Positions 7,061 through 14,130 of a stretch of DNA of 17,494 nt are shown here, piece after piece (position 1 is the first letter of the stretch; every line of letters starts with the position of its first letter). The notes under the pieces are model-generated. The model was not told where the DNA came from, searched no databases, and saw nothing but the letters and a program-made list of their open reading frames with translations. Made by a program: the position numbers and the translations under genes. Origin of the DNA: ANME-2 cluster archaeon (GTDB taxonomy: Archaea > Halobacteriota > Methanosarcinia > Methanosarcinales > Methanocomedenaceae). The stretch spans positions 1 to 17,494 of the forward strand of contig JAMJFQ010000026.1 in assembly GCA_023544605.1 (NCBI GenBank), given 5' to 3'.

Positions 7061-7070
7061 AATTTATATC
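7061..7070 (+). promoter_or_regulatory. Candidate TATA box for the membrane protein-larB pair
   Basis: The sequence aatttatatc lies about 47-56 nt before the ATG at 7117, which would give a start near 7092 and a leader of about 25 nt. It shares the divergent intergenic region with the ferredoxin promoter. Confidence 0.4.
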
Positions 7071-7116
7071 CAAAAAATAATTTACTGGTAAACAGCCTTT
7101 ATAGAGAGATAAGGAC

Positions 7117-8163
7117 ATGAATAATTCTAACATCCACCTAATGGAAATCATAAAATCCTCTCTTTCAGATATCATTGCAGGACTCACATTAATTGTTGTT
7201 TCTGTTTTTGTTTACTTTGAAATGTTCAATGTTCTTAGAAACCCGTTGATCAGTGGGTTTTTGGGGTTGTTGTTCCTATCCATTGCTTACTTCAGGACGG
7301 ATCTGAAAGAATATTGGAGCAATAAAAAGCAGTTATTAAATCTTGACCTTAATGGTTTTGTAGCCGGAATTTCATTGCTGGTGGTTTCAATTCTGGGTTC
7401 TGTTGGGCATTTTTACATAGTACGCCATTTTCTTTTCCCCCTGGTACCCGGTATTGCTCTTATTTTAGTTGCCTTTTTCAGAACATATGTAAAAACGAAT
7501 GACCCTGATATAGATATTAAACGAACAGATCCTTGCAGTATCGTAGGCGGCCAGCTTTTGGTCCTCTATTCGATCTTGCTCTATATGGGTTTCACATCAC
7601 TTGCCTGGAATCCCATATTCCCACTGTTTGTGGCAGCAGCGATCTATACCACGTTATTTCTGGACGTGCTCCCTAAATTATCATCCAACAAAAAGGGAGT
7701 CAGCAATTCACTACTCTGGATGAACGAGATTGAAGATAAAATATCAGACTTGAAACATGAATTTGAAGAAATTAAATTAGATCATGATGACCCGCATTTG
7801 ATGAAAAGTCTTGAGCGTCTCAATACTATCCAGAATGCTCTGGTTCAACTCAAGGAAATAAGCGATTCTATAGTGTCGGATGACACCACTCAAAAACCAG
7901 AACCTGATATAATTGCTGTAACTAAACCACAAATATCGGATAATAAAACTGATTGGGAGGCGCCCAACTCAGACACAACATTGGGTGTTGAGATTGAATC
8001 CAATGAACTCGAAGACCTGATAGGCCCCAAGAACACTGATAGTATATTCTATGAGAATATCCAGAAAGAATTTAATAATAATGGGTTGGCTAATATAATA
8101 AAAGAGGCAAAAGAGATACGAAAATCCCTCTACATACAGAGAGAGTCTATGGATGATAGTTGA
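7117..8163 (+). CDS. Uncharacterised six-helix membrane protein with C-terminal coiled coil, coupled to larB
   Basis: I do not recognise this 348-residue protein. The first 185 residues contain about six hydrophobic helices (near 17-36, 42-59, 78-97, 104-121, 143-160 and 163-184). They look like three copies of one two-helix hairpin: each opens with a small-residue helix (IIAGLTLIVVS, FVAGISLLVVS, IVGGQLLVLYS) and the second helix of the first two units ends in FRT (AYFRTDLKEY, AFFRTYVKTN). Residues about 200-250 are charged with heptad-like spacing, suggesting a coiled coil, and the rest is an acidic, low-complexity soluble tail. There is no signal peptide and no catalytic motif. The stop lies 2 bp before the larB ATG, so the two genes are probably translated together. 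A role in nickel or cofactor handling would be a guess from position alone. Confidence 0.8.
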   Translation: MNNSNIHLMEIIKSSLSDIIAGLTLIVVSVFVYFEMFNVLRNPLISGFLGLLFLSIAYFRTDLKEYWSNKKQLLNLDLNGFVAGISLLVVSILGSVGHFYIVRHFLFPLVPGIALILVAFFRTYVKTNDPDIDIKRTDPCSIVGGQLLVLYSILLYMGFTSLAWNPIFPLFVAAAIYTTLFLDVLPKLSSNKKGVSNSLLWMNEIEDKISDLKHEFEEIKLDHDDPHLMKSLERLNTIQNALVQLKEISDSIVSDDTTQKPEPDIIAVTKPQISDNKTDWEAPNSDTTLGVEIESNELEDLIGPKNTDSIFYENIQKEFNNNGLANIIKEAKEIRKSLYIQRESMDDS

Positions 8164-8165
8164 AC

Positions 8166-8936
8166 ATGGACCTAAATCGACTTCTTGAGAATGTACGATC
8201 CGGCAAGGTCAGTATTGATGATGCTCTAAAACAGATACGTGTTCGTAACATCGATACATTGGGCCACATAGCCAGTATCGACCCCCATCGAATGAGACGT
8301 ACCGGAATACCTGAAGCTATTTTTGCTCCCGGGAAAGATGTGAACGACCTGGTTGATATTGCCCTGTCACATCTTGAACACCAGACAAAGGTCATTCTCA
8401 CCAGGGTCTCGGACGAACAGCTTCACGCCCTGAAGAAAAAACATCCCGTAGAATGGAACCGGCATGCCAGGATTGCCATACTGCGAAGGGACCAATCCCC
8501 TGTTGAGCCAACGGGTGGGATTATCGGTATTATCACGGCAGGGACCGTAGATATTCCTGTGGCTGAAGAGGCAAAGGTCATAGCACAGGAGATGGGTGTT
8601 AAGGTGCATACCGCCTATGACGTGGGTGCTGCCGGCATTCACAGGCTTTTCCCTCCCTTAGGAGAAATGCTGGAGAAAGGTGTTGATGCTATTGTCGTGG
8701 CCGCAGGCAGGGAGGGGACTCTCCCCACCATTGTATCAGGAATGGTGGACGTACCGGTGATAGGGGTACCGGTCTCATCCGGATACGGGGCCGGAGGTGG
8801 CGGGACCGCAGCCCTGCATACCATGTTACAGTCCTGTTCTGTGCTGAGCGTGGTGAACATCGATGCTGGATTTGTGGCTGGAGCCTATGCTGCACGGATT
8901 GCCAATATGGTGGCAAAAGCACGAGGTAAAGAGTGA
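8166..8936 (+). CDS. larB: LarB: pyridinium-3,5-biscarboxylate mononucleotide synthase
   Basis: LarB carboxylates the nicotinate ring of nicotinic acid adenine dinucleotide and releases AMP, the first step to the nickel-pincer nucleotide cofactor. The 256-residue protein has the LarB N-terminal helical segment (MDLNRLLENVRSGKVSIDDA) and the PurE-like core: GIITAGTVDIPVAEEA, the acidic stretch around TAYDVGAAGIHR, VVAAGREGTLPTIVSG, and GVPVSSGYGAGGGGTAAL. C224 in the following QSCSV lies where LarB enzymes have their reactive cysteine. The ATG at 8166 fits the family start better than the in-frame TTG at 8160. It follows an unknown membrane protein by 2 bp. LarC and LarE, needed for the next steps, and LarA-type enzymes that use the cofactor are not in this window. 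Confidence 0.92.
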   Translation: MDLNRLLENVRSGKVSIDDALKQIRVRNIDTLGHIASIDPHRMRRTGIPEAIFAPGKDVNDLVDIALSHLEHQTKVILTRVSDEQLHALKKKHPVEWNRHARIAILRRDQSPVEPTGGIIGIITAGTVDIPVAEEAKVIAQEMGVKVHTAYDVGAAGIHRLFPPLGEMLEKGVDAIVVAAGREGTLPTIVSGMVDVPVIGVPVSSGYGAGGGGTAALHTMLQSCSVLSVVNIDAGFVAGAYAARIANMVAKARGKE

Positions 8937-8971
8937 TTATTACCTTTCTTCCAGAAGACAAGTAAACCAAA

Positions 8972-8996
8972 AGGTAGTTGATAGCTCAATCTACCT
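8972..8996. terminator. Hairpin between convergent larB and ahbC
   Basis: The arms aggtag-ttga and tcaa-(t)-ctacct pair around a tagc loop, with one bulged base. On the minus strand the stem overlaps the ahbC stop codon and is followed by tttt; on the plus strand it is followed by attt. It may end transcription from both sides. In archaea T-tracts matter more than hairpins, so the assignment is modest. Confidence 0.45.
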
Positions 8997-10197
8997 ATTT
9001 GACCTCATCGTAGCCGATCTCTTCCCTGGTCAGGTAACATGCCGGGTCATCTGCCCATATATTATCATAGATGGCCTCTGCCCTGACCCTGAAGTTGGCA
9101 TTGCATATCTCAAGCCATTTACACTTTGCACACCTGTCTGCATTGGCCTTGATCAGGGGTTTGCGGTCCTTGAGACCAGCCATGAGCTCATCACTGGTAT
9201 CCATCCATATCTCACTGAAAGGGCGCTCCTTCACATTGCCAAAGGAATAATGCCTCCAGAACTGGTCAGCATGCACGGAACCGTCCCATGATACGCAGCC
9301 AATACCGATACCTGAAGAATTGCCCTGGTTCATCATAAGCAGTTCATACACCTCGGCAGCACGCTCAGGGTCCTCTTTTTGCAGCCTGAAATAAACAAAA
9401 GGCCCGTCACAGTGGTTATCCACGGTAAGCACTTCCATAGGGAAGCCCTTGTCATGCATATCCCTGGTCTTGTCCATTATGAGGTCCACCACACGGCGGC
9501 TCTCTTCATGGCTCAGGTCCTCTTCCACCATTTTTGAACCCCGGCCTGCATAGACCAGATGGTAAAAACAGACCCTTGGAATACCTTCCTCTTCAAGCAG
9601 GTCGAATATAGCGGGGATATCCTTGGCGTTTTTCTTATTGATAGTAAACCTTAGACCGACCTTGATACCTTCTGCCTTGCAATTTCGCATACCCTGCAAT
9701 GCAGCATCAAAAGCACCAGGAACACCCCTGAACTTATCATTGGTCTCCCTCATGCCGTCCAGTGATACACCCACATACGATAGCCCGATGTCCTTCAAGA
9801 CCCTGGCCATCTTCTCATCGATAAGGGTGCCGTTCGTGGAAATGACTGCCCGCATACCTTTATCCCTGGCATACATCGCAAGTTCGGGCAGGTCCTCCCG
9901 CATGGTGGGTTCGCCGCCTGAGAATAATATTACAGGTGCACCGAAACTTGCCAGGTCATCTATCAGTTCCTTGCCCTGCTGTGTTGTCAGTTCATCTTTA
10001 TACTCAATATCCCTGGACTGGGCATAGCAGTGTACACAATGCAGGTTGCAGCGCCGGCCCATATTCCAGACCACTACGGGTTTCTTGTCTTTTGAGAACT
10101 GCAGTAAGTGTGAGGGAAGTTTTCCTGATTCCCGCCCGTACCTCAGGGCATCGGAAGGTTCAACTGTTCCGCAGTAGAGTTTTGAAATGCCTATCAT
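8995..10197 (-). CDS. ahbC: AhbC: radical SAM 12,18-didecarboxysiroheme deacetylase
   Basis: AhbC removes two acetate side chains from didecarboxysiroheme to give Fe-coproporphyrin III in the siroheme-dependent heme pathway. The 400-residue protein starts with the family-typical MIGISKLYCGTVEPSDALRY. The radical SAM cysteines are C50, C54 and C57 (RRCNLHCVHC), and FSGGEP (92-97) contacts SAM. The C-terminal region carries extra cysteines of a SPASM-like auxiliary cluster domain: C301, C356, C359, C365 and C387. AhbD, the last enzyme of the pathway, is related but has a different N-terminus, so I favour AhbC. A ggtgt ribosome site lies about 8 nt before the ATG. It is the last gene of cobA-hemD-iscA-like-ahbC, which supports the pathway assignment. 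Confidence 0.9.
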   Translation of the reverse strand: MIGISKLYCGTVEPSDALRYGRESGKLPSHLLQFSKDKKPVVVWNMGRRCNLHCVHCYAQSRDIEYKDELTTQQGKELIDDLASFGAPVILFSGGEPTMREDLPELAMYARDKGMRAVISTNGTLIDEKMARVLKDIGLSYVGVSLDGMRETNDKFRGVPGAFDAALQGMRNCKAEGIKVGLRFTINKKNAKDIPAIFDLLEEEGIPRVCFYHLVYAGRGSKMVEEDLSHEESRRVVDLIMDKTRDMHDKGFPMEVLTVDNHCDGPFVYFRLQKEDPERAAEVYELLMMNQGNSSGIGIGCVSWDGSVHADQFWRHYSFGNVKERPFSEIWMDTSDELMAGLKDRKPLIKANADRCAKCKWLEICNANFRVRAEAIYDNIWADDPACYLTREEIGYDEVK

Positions 10198-10218
10198 CTT
10201 TATTACACCATTCGTTAT

Positions 10219-10503
10219 TTATTCAATTCTGTAATTCATGTTCGCGATCAGCATCTTCCTTTCGTCATCAAATGTGATATCGATAGAAGATGTATTATCA
10301 TTTAGGTATTTTTCCACATGGAACGTTACACCTTTCTCGATATGCTTAACATCCCTGGCAATTTCCTTCTCCACGGTTGCAATGCCAAGTTGCTGGCAAC
10401 AGCCGCCTCCAGTCACTGATAAGCGTACTGCCGGTGAATTCTCCTTTTCAAGTTCAGCTTTTATGAACTCAATGGCCTTATCATCTATAATAAGTTCAGT
10501 CAT
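10219..10503 (-). CDS. IscA/HesB-like small protein embedded in the heme operon
   Basis: This 94-residue protein has the overall layout of the HesB/IscA iron-sulfur biogenesis fold: an initial strand and helix (LIIDDKAIEFIKAEL), then RLSVTGGGCCQQLGI, which resembles the LRIxVxGGGCSG motif, and a C-terminal half with DITFDD. It keeps one cysteine site, here doubled as C35-C36, but lacks the C-terminal CGC motif of true A-type carriers. Its start overlaps the hemD stop by 4 bp (atga), and it ends 21 bp before ahbC. It might deliver or hold an iron-sulfur cluster or iron for AhbC or siroheme synthesis; this is inference from position, and the missing ligands make a normal IscA function doubtful. 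Confidence 0.7.
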   Translation of the reverse strand: MTELIIDDKAIEFIKAELEKENSPAVRLSVTGGGCCQQLGIATVEKEIARDVKHIEKGVTFHVEKYLNDNTSSIDITFDDERKMLIANMNYRIE

Positions 10504-11312
10504 GTTCGATTAAATTCTTTTTTCACTTTATTTATTAGTGCATTAAATGTATACTCATTTGAAATAATATTAACCTGGATTTTATACCTATTTAATGTAT
10601 TGGCAGTTGGATGTCCTATGGCTGCAACCACCATACCCTCACCATTCAACATCTCTATGACCTGATCTCTTTGCCCTACCTCTGATGCCATTTCAAGGAA
10701 ATATTGAACCATCATTGAACTGGTAAACACCACTGCGTCCACCGTTTGTTCAACTATTCCCCGGATCAGTTCTTCCTGTGCTTTGCTCCTGGCAGGTCTG
10801 GCAATCTCATAAACCTGGGTTTCGAAAACCTCTGCACCCGTGCTTTTCAGTCCTTCCACCAGTACAGGTGCCCCATGTGAACTCCTGGCAATATCTACCA
10901 ATTTTCCCTGCACATCTTTGCTGATGGCGTCAACCAGCCCCTCTGAACTGTACGACTCTGGCATGAACGATATCTCGATCCCCTGCTCCACTGCTGCTTC
11001 CCTGGTCTTGGGGCCTATGGCAATGGTGGTAAGGCGGTTCAGGGCAGTGATGAAGGTGTTCCGGTCAGGCACTTTATCCAGCGTCAGGTCTATGCCATTC
11101 GCGCTGGTAAAAATCACAATATCAGATCGTCCCGCCAGAACACGGGAGATAAAACCATCAAAGTACTCATCTTTCTTATCCAGTATCTCTATCATGGGAG
11201 CCGATATAACATCAAACCCGGCCTGCTTACATATCTGCATCGAATCCTGTTCGTATCGGACCGGTCGCATTATGGCAACCTTTGGCCTGATGTTCTTATG
11301 TACATTGGTCAT
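10500..11312 (-). CDS. hemD: Uroporphyrinogen-III synthase
   Basis: HemD cyclises hydroxymethylbilane to uroporphyrinogen III, the common precursor of siroheme, heme, F430 and cobalamin. The 270-residue protein shows the poorly conserved but recognisable two-domain pattern: KVAIMRP near the N-terminus, DIVIFTSANGI, AIGPKTREAAVEQGI, then EGLKSTGAEVFETQVYE, DAVVFTSSMMVQYFLE and VVAAIGHPTANTL. I chose the ATG at 11312, although the frame is open to a TTG at 11324; neither has a clear ribosome site, and the gene sits a few bases after cobA so coupling is likely. It overlaps the IscA-like gene by 4 bp. Confidence 0.9.
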   Translation of the reverse strand: MTNVHKNIRPKVAIMRPVRYEQDSMQICKQAGFDVISAPMIEILDKKDEYFDGFISRVLAGRSDIVIFTSANGIDLTLDKVPDRNTFITALNRLTTIAIGPKTREAAVEQGIEISFMPESYSSEGLVDAISKDVQGKLVDIARSSHGAPVLVEGLKSTGAEVFETQVYEIARPARSKAQEELIRGIVEQTVDAVVFTSSMMVQYFLEMASEVGQRDQVIEMLNGEGMVVAAIGHPTANTLNRYKIQVNIISNEYTFNALINKVKKEFNRT

Positions 11313-11326
11313 GTTACTTTTCAAAA

Positions 11327-12082
11327 TTATCTGATCTCACCCAGTACATCATGCAGGGTGACCACGCCGCCTATGATGGTAATGGCCGGGGCCTTTACAC
11401 CCCTCTCCTGAGCCATTTTGACAATCGTTTCAAGGGTACCCACTGTGGTTCGCTGGTCCGGCCGGGTTCCCCGCTCTATCAGGGCTACAGGGGTTGCAGG
11501 GTCTTTGCCGTGTTTTATCAACTCATTCACGTTACGGGGCAGCATGCTGACACCCATCAGGATGACTATAGTACCACTGAACTTTGCCAGTGCATGCCAG
11601 TCAAGAGCTGAATCATCCTTTGTCGGGTCCTCGTGTCCAGTGATGAAGGTTACCATACTGGCATGGTCCCTGTGGGTAACAGGTATACCTGCATAGGCAG
11701 GTGCCGCAATAGCTGATGTGATACCGGGTACCACTTCTACTTCAATACCCTGACCCACCAGTACCTGTGCTTCTTCACCGCCACGTCCGAACACATAGGG
11801 GTCACCGCCTTTTAATCTGACAATATTCTTTCCCTCTTTAGCCTTATCAACCAGGACCTGGTTGATCTGCTCCTGTTTGAGGGTGTGGCTGCCAGCATAT
11901 TTGCCGGCATCGATCTTTTCTGCCTTTTCGGGCATGCTGGCCAGGATCTGCTCTCCGGGAAGCTGGTCATATACTATGACCTCGGCCTCGTCTATGAGCC
12001 TGCGTGCTTTTAGCGTGAGCAGTTCCGGGTCGCCGGGACCGCTGCCTACAAGGTATACTTTGCCCAGTTTTTTGCTGTTCAT
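11327..12082 (-). CDS. cobA: Uroporphyrinogen-III C-methyltransferase (SUMT)
   Basis: This enzyme transfers two methyl groups from SAM to uroporphyrinogen III to give precorrin-2, the branch point to siroheme, heme (via the Ahb route), cobalamin and F430. The 251-residue protein is a single-domain SUMT without the CysG dehydrogenase/chelatase part. Motifs are VGSGPGDPELLT (12-23), RLKGGDPYVFGRGGEE (89-104) and VPGITSAIAAPAYAGIPVTH (118-137), all fully typical. A ggaga ribosome site precedes the ATG by about 7 nt. It is the first gene of a four-gene operon ending with ahbC. The precorrin-2 dehydrogenase/ferrochelatase and ahbAB decarboxylase needed next are not in the window. Confidence 0.95.
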   Translation of the reverse strand: MNSKKLGKVYLVGSGPGDPELLTLKARRLIDEAEVIVYDQLPGEQILASMPEKAEKIDAGKYAGSHTLKQEQINQVLVDKAKEGKNIVRLKGGDPYVFGRGGEEAQVLVGQGIEVEVVPGITSAIAAPAYAGIPVTHRDHASMVTFITGHEDPTKDDSALDWHALAKFSGTIVILMGVSMLPRNVNELIKHGKDPATPVALIERGTRPDQRTTVGTLETIVKMAQERGVKAPAITIIGGVVTLHDVLGEIR

Positions 12083-12106
12083 ATGATTTTCTCCGTTTTC
12101 TTAAGT

Positions 12107-12116
12107 TAAAATATAG
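12107..12116 (-). promoter_or_regulatory. Candidate TATA box for the heme operon
   Basis: The minus-strand ctatatttta lies 25-34 nt upstream of the cobA ATG. The spacing would place transcription start very near the ATG, which conflicts with use of the ggaga ribosome site, so this may not be the true box. Confidence 0.3.
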
Positions 12117-12287
12117 TTTTTCTTATGGTTCTGGAAGTATGATATAATTTCCTGAATGTAATGAGGGGAGAAGATGATTGCTTCTAAGAGGGTGCTGGTG
12201 GAGAGAATACATTAAGGTGTCCAATGGGTTGCTGAAGGCGCTGGTTGAGGTCGGGTATTAGGTGACTTAGCGTGTTTTTGATTTGGA

Positions 12288-12312
12288 AAAACCGCAGACG
12301 AACGCAGATACA
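12288..12312. repeat. Cgcaga-type short direct repeat
   Basis: The sequence ccgcaga-cgaa-cgcagata contains two copies of cgcaga spaced about 11 bp. I recognise this as a style of dispersed repeat (ccgcagatgaacgcagat and variants) found in many bacterial and archaeal genomes, often at scars; function unknown. Confidence 0.55.
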
Positions 12313-12446
12313 GGAATAATTATTACTGAATACTTTCACAATGCTCTATGTAATATTTTATTAATGATGCGTTCTCTTTGCTTATGAAGGGGCACAATAC
12401 CAAAATCCAGTTATACAGTGAATATATCTTAAATAGATACGACTAC

Positions 12447-12520
12447 AAATCTGTGTTAATCAGTGAAATCCGTGTCTTTTTATATTTCCAGACACTGATT
12501 AACACCGATTCACACAGATT
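12447..12520. repeat. Inverted block of 10-bp aatc-gtgt repeats
   Basis: The left arm (about 12447-12477) reads as three units, aatctgtgtt, aatcagtgaa and atccgtgtc. The right arm (about 12490-12520), read on the other strand, has aatctgtgtg, aatcggtgtt and aatcagtgtc. The units repeat every 9-10 bp and the two arms face each other across about 12 bp, so the region could fold into a long imperfect hairpin. The right arm ends exactly where the IS4 transposase similarity is cut off. Confidence 0.75.
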
Positions 12521-13297
12521 TTACCTAAAGTCGGTGTCAACAAAATAACTGATTTTTGGAACAGTGCCGTGTTTCCCTTTTGCATCGATACTATTTCCTC
12601 TCCAGGTTCGATTTACATCAATAATGAGTGGATAAGCATTTCCTTTCAATCGAGATACAAAGAAACCCCCATTTTCTTTGATTTTAGCGAAAAGATGATG
12701 CTTATAGAATCCAAGGTCGATTAGAAGTATCTTTTCCTTTACCCATGGTCCTATGCGTAGTGTTTTCAATTCATTAGTACTTTCAGCAAAGAGGGAAACA
12801 CGTTTTGGCCCATCAGCTATTGCACTCACTAGAAGACTTACTTTGACGCCAGCAGCAACTTTTCTAGACCTTGCAGCAGGCCATTTGTTAGAAAGTGTTT
12901 CGTGAAGCCGTACAAGTGTACTATCTTGAATTAATACATCTTGAAATTTAGAAAGTCTTTCGTTGAGCGATCTGTTTTGCTCTTGTGCAAGGTGTTCAAT
13001 AGCGTGAGATACACACTTTTTAAGAAAACTGACAAGCTCAGGGGTAAATCGTTCGTACCAACTTCCATCGCTCAAACTTGTATCAGCCGCCTTTTCATAA
13101 TCTCTTTTTAAACTGGCCAAAGTCCGCTGAAGACGTACTCCAAAGCCTAAGACTAATACCCAGAATATGATTACTGAATCGATTTTTCTTTCTCGTTTGA
13201 TTAATCCCGTTTCTTGAGCTGTTTTTCGCAACCAGTCGGTTGAAAAAACGCTACATAGATCTTGTACTATTATTTGTGAATTCTTTACCATTGCCAT
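12521..13297 (-). pseudogene. IS4-type transposase, C-terminally truncated
   Basis: The frame encodes about 258 residues from the ATG at 13297 (a second ATG at 13291 follows gaggggat at ribosome-site distance). It looks like an IS4-family DDE transposase: an N-terminal helical domain, the first catalytic Asp in LIQDSTLVRLHE, a basic stretch, and the second catalytic Asp in LLIDLGFYKHHLFAKI. Full proteins of this type are usually over 350 residues, and the third catalytic residue (Glu in the YRxRW-type region) is missing. The frame stops right at the repeat block, at VDTDFR. It cannot be active. Codon use is A/T-richer than in the neighbouring cobA operon, in keeping with acquired DNA. Confidence 0.8.
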
Positions 13298-13429
13298 CCC
13301 CTCAAACAGCAATAACAAATTGCTAATAATTGCAAATGTTCAAAGGGAGTTATTTATTAAAACTTTTTGGGTCAAAAACGCCAACATGGAATAGATTCAA
13401 TCTCTTAACCGATGACCGATGGGACCATA
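13298..13429. mobile_element. Probable junction of the IS4 remnant and the IS66 remnant
   Basis: Between the IS4 transposase start and the IS66 fragment lies AT-rich non-coding DNA. On the minus strand ttggcgtttttgacccaaaa (about 13359-13378) could belong to the inverted repeat at the IS4 upstream end, but the partner end is gone so it cannot be confirmed. The IS66 similarity fades shortly after 13430, near 13395-13400, as if cut by the insertion. Confidence 0.35.
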
Positions 13430-13942
13430 TTAAATGGGATGTTTAATCTCTTCTGGAAAATCAGCTTTATTGGTACAGCCACAATTGGGACAAGTCTTAA
13501 TTTCAGCACAATGTTCAGTTACTTTGATACTAACAGGCGGTATATCAAAAACCGGTCTTTTTTCAAGGTTTGTAATCTCTACATCTTCAAGAAACATACC
13601 ACACGTATCACATCTATGTACTTTATGGGATATGGTTACATCAGGATTGTCTACCATTGTTAATGTAGTTCCAGGGTGACCTTCCTGACCACCTGCCTTT
13701 TTACCACTTTTTTTGCGTCTGCTTTTTGGTTTTGGATTCTCATGTCTAAAAACATCAGTTTAAGGAGGTTTACTGCTATTGCGACTGTTTTTGTTTCGTT
13801 GTTCCTCTAATAATTTATCTCGTTCTTCAAGTACTGCAATTCTCGCAGCCTGTTGCTCTATGACCTTTTGTTGTTCAGCTATTAAAGTGATAACTGCTTC
13901 TGGACCAGCTTCATAAACTGTAAGGATCTCATCTCGTTGCAT
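13397..13942 (-). pseudogene. IS66-type transposase remnant with two in-frame TAA codons
   Basis: One continuous frame from the ATG at 13942 matches the N-terminal third of IS66 transposases (TnpC). In order there are a leucine/glutamine-rich coiled coil (EQQKVIEQQAARIAVLEERD), KNSRNSSKPP, a basic KSRRKKSGKKAGGQEGHPGT segment, and a zinc-finger domain with CDTCG and CPNCG flanking DIPPV and ending FPEEIKHPI. Two stops interrupt the frame, TAA at 13760-13762 after SSKPP (family has Ser there) and TAA at 13430-13432 after HPI, where the family has Gln before YG. The frame continues a few residues as YGPIGHR and is lost near 13400. The catalytic domain is absent, so this is an inert fragment. 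Confidence 0.82.
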
Positions 13943-14029
13943 ATCAATCCCCTCAGATTAATGGAAACGTTTGGTATTTTAAATGTTACTTTGTGAAGAG
14001 GTCATTGTATATTGGTTTTTGGGTTTTGG

Positions 14030-14054
14030 TATTTAAAAGAGTAAACTATTTAAG
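14030..14054 (+). promoter_or_regulatory. Candidate TATA boxes for the rubredoxin-glutamate synthase gene
   Basis: Two AT-rich cores, tatttaaaa (14030-14038) and ctatttaag (14046-14054), stand about 25-50 bp upstream of the leader hairpin. Use of either would place the hairpin and the mini-ORF at 14131 in the transcribed leader. Confidence 0.4.
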
Positions 14055-14084
14055 GGTGGCTGAATAGTCAATAATAGAGTACTG

Positions 14085-14110
14085 ATATGGATATGAGAAC
14101 ATATCCATAT
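14085..14110 (+). promoter_or_regulatory. Perfect leader hairpin upstream of the glutamate synthase gene
   Basis: The arms atatggatatg and catatccatat are perfect 11-bp inverted repeats around an agaa tetraloop and are followed at once by a run of T (14110-14115). It has the shape of an attenuator-like terminator or of an operator. It sits 20 bp upstream of the mini-ORF start and 80 bp upstream of the main gene. Confidence 0.65.
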
Positions 14111-14130
14111 TTTTTCTTTAAGAGGGTACT

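Larger units (their letters stand above)
12083..12520. other. Gene-free region upstream of cobA with repeat-rich scar
   Basis: No credible ORF is present in 438 bp. The first 40 bp hold the presumed cobA promoter. From 12288 a block of short direct repeats begins, and from 12447 a second set lies as inverted repeats abutting the truncated IS4 transposase gene. I see no RNA gene signature. Confidence 0.7.

Noticed and set aside
10840..11334. 164-residue plus-strand ORF opposite hemD
   Set aside because: It is antisense to hemD, is serine-rich in the way of reverse-frame translations, and has no ribosome site.
12447..12520. CRISPR array
   Set aside because: The units are about 10 bp, adjacent and partly inverted, with no spacers of constant length. 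The two heptamer repeats are likewise simple tandem repeats.
13430..13762. Recoding of stops (for example pyrrolysine) in the IS66 fragment
   Set aside because: Pyrrolysine uses TAG, and both stops are TAA. The protein also lacks its catalytic domain, so decay is the simpler reading.
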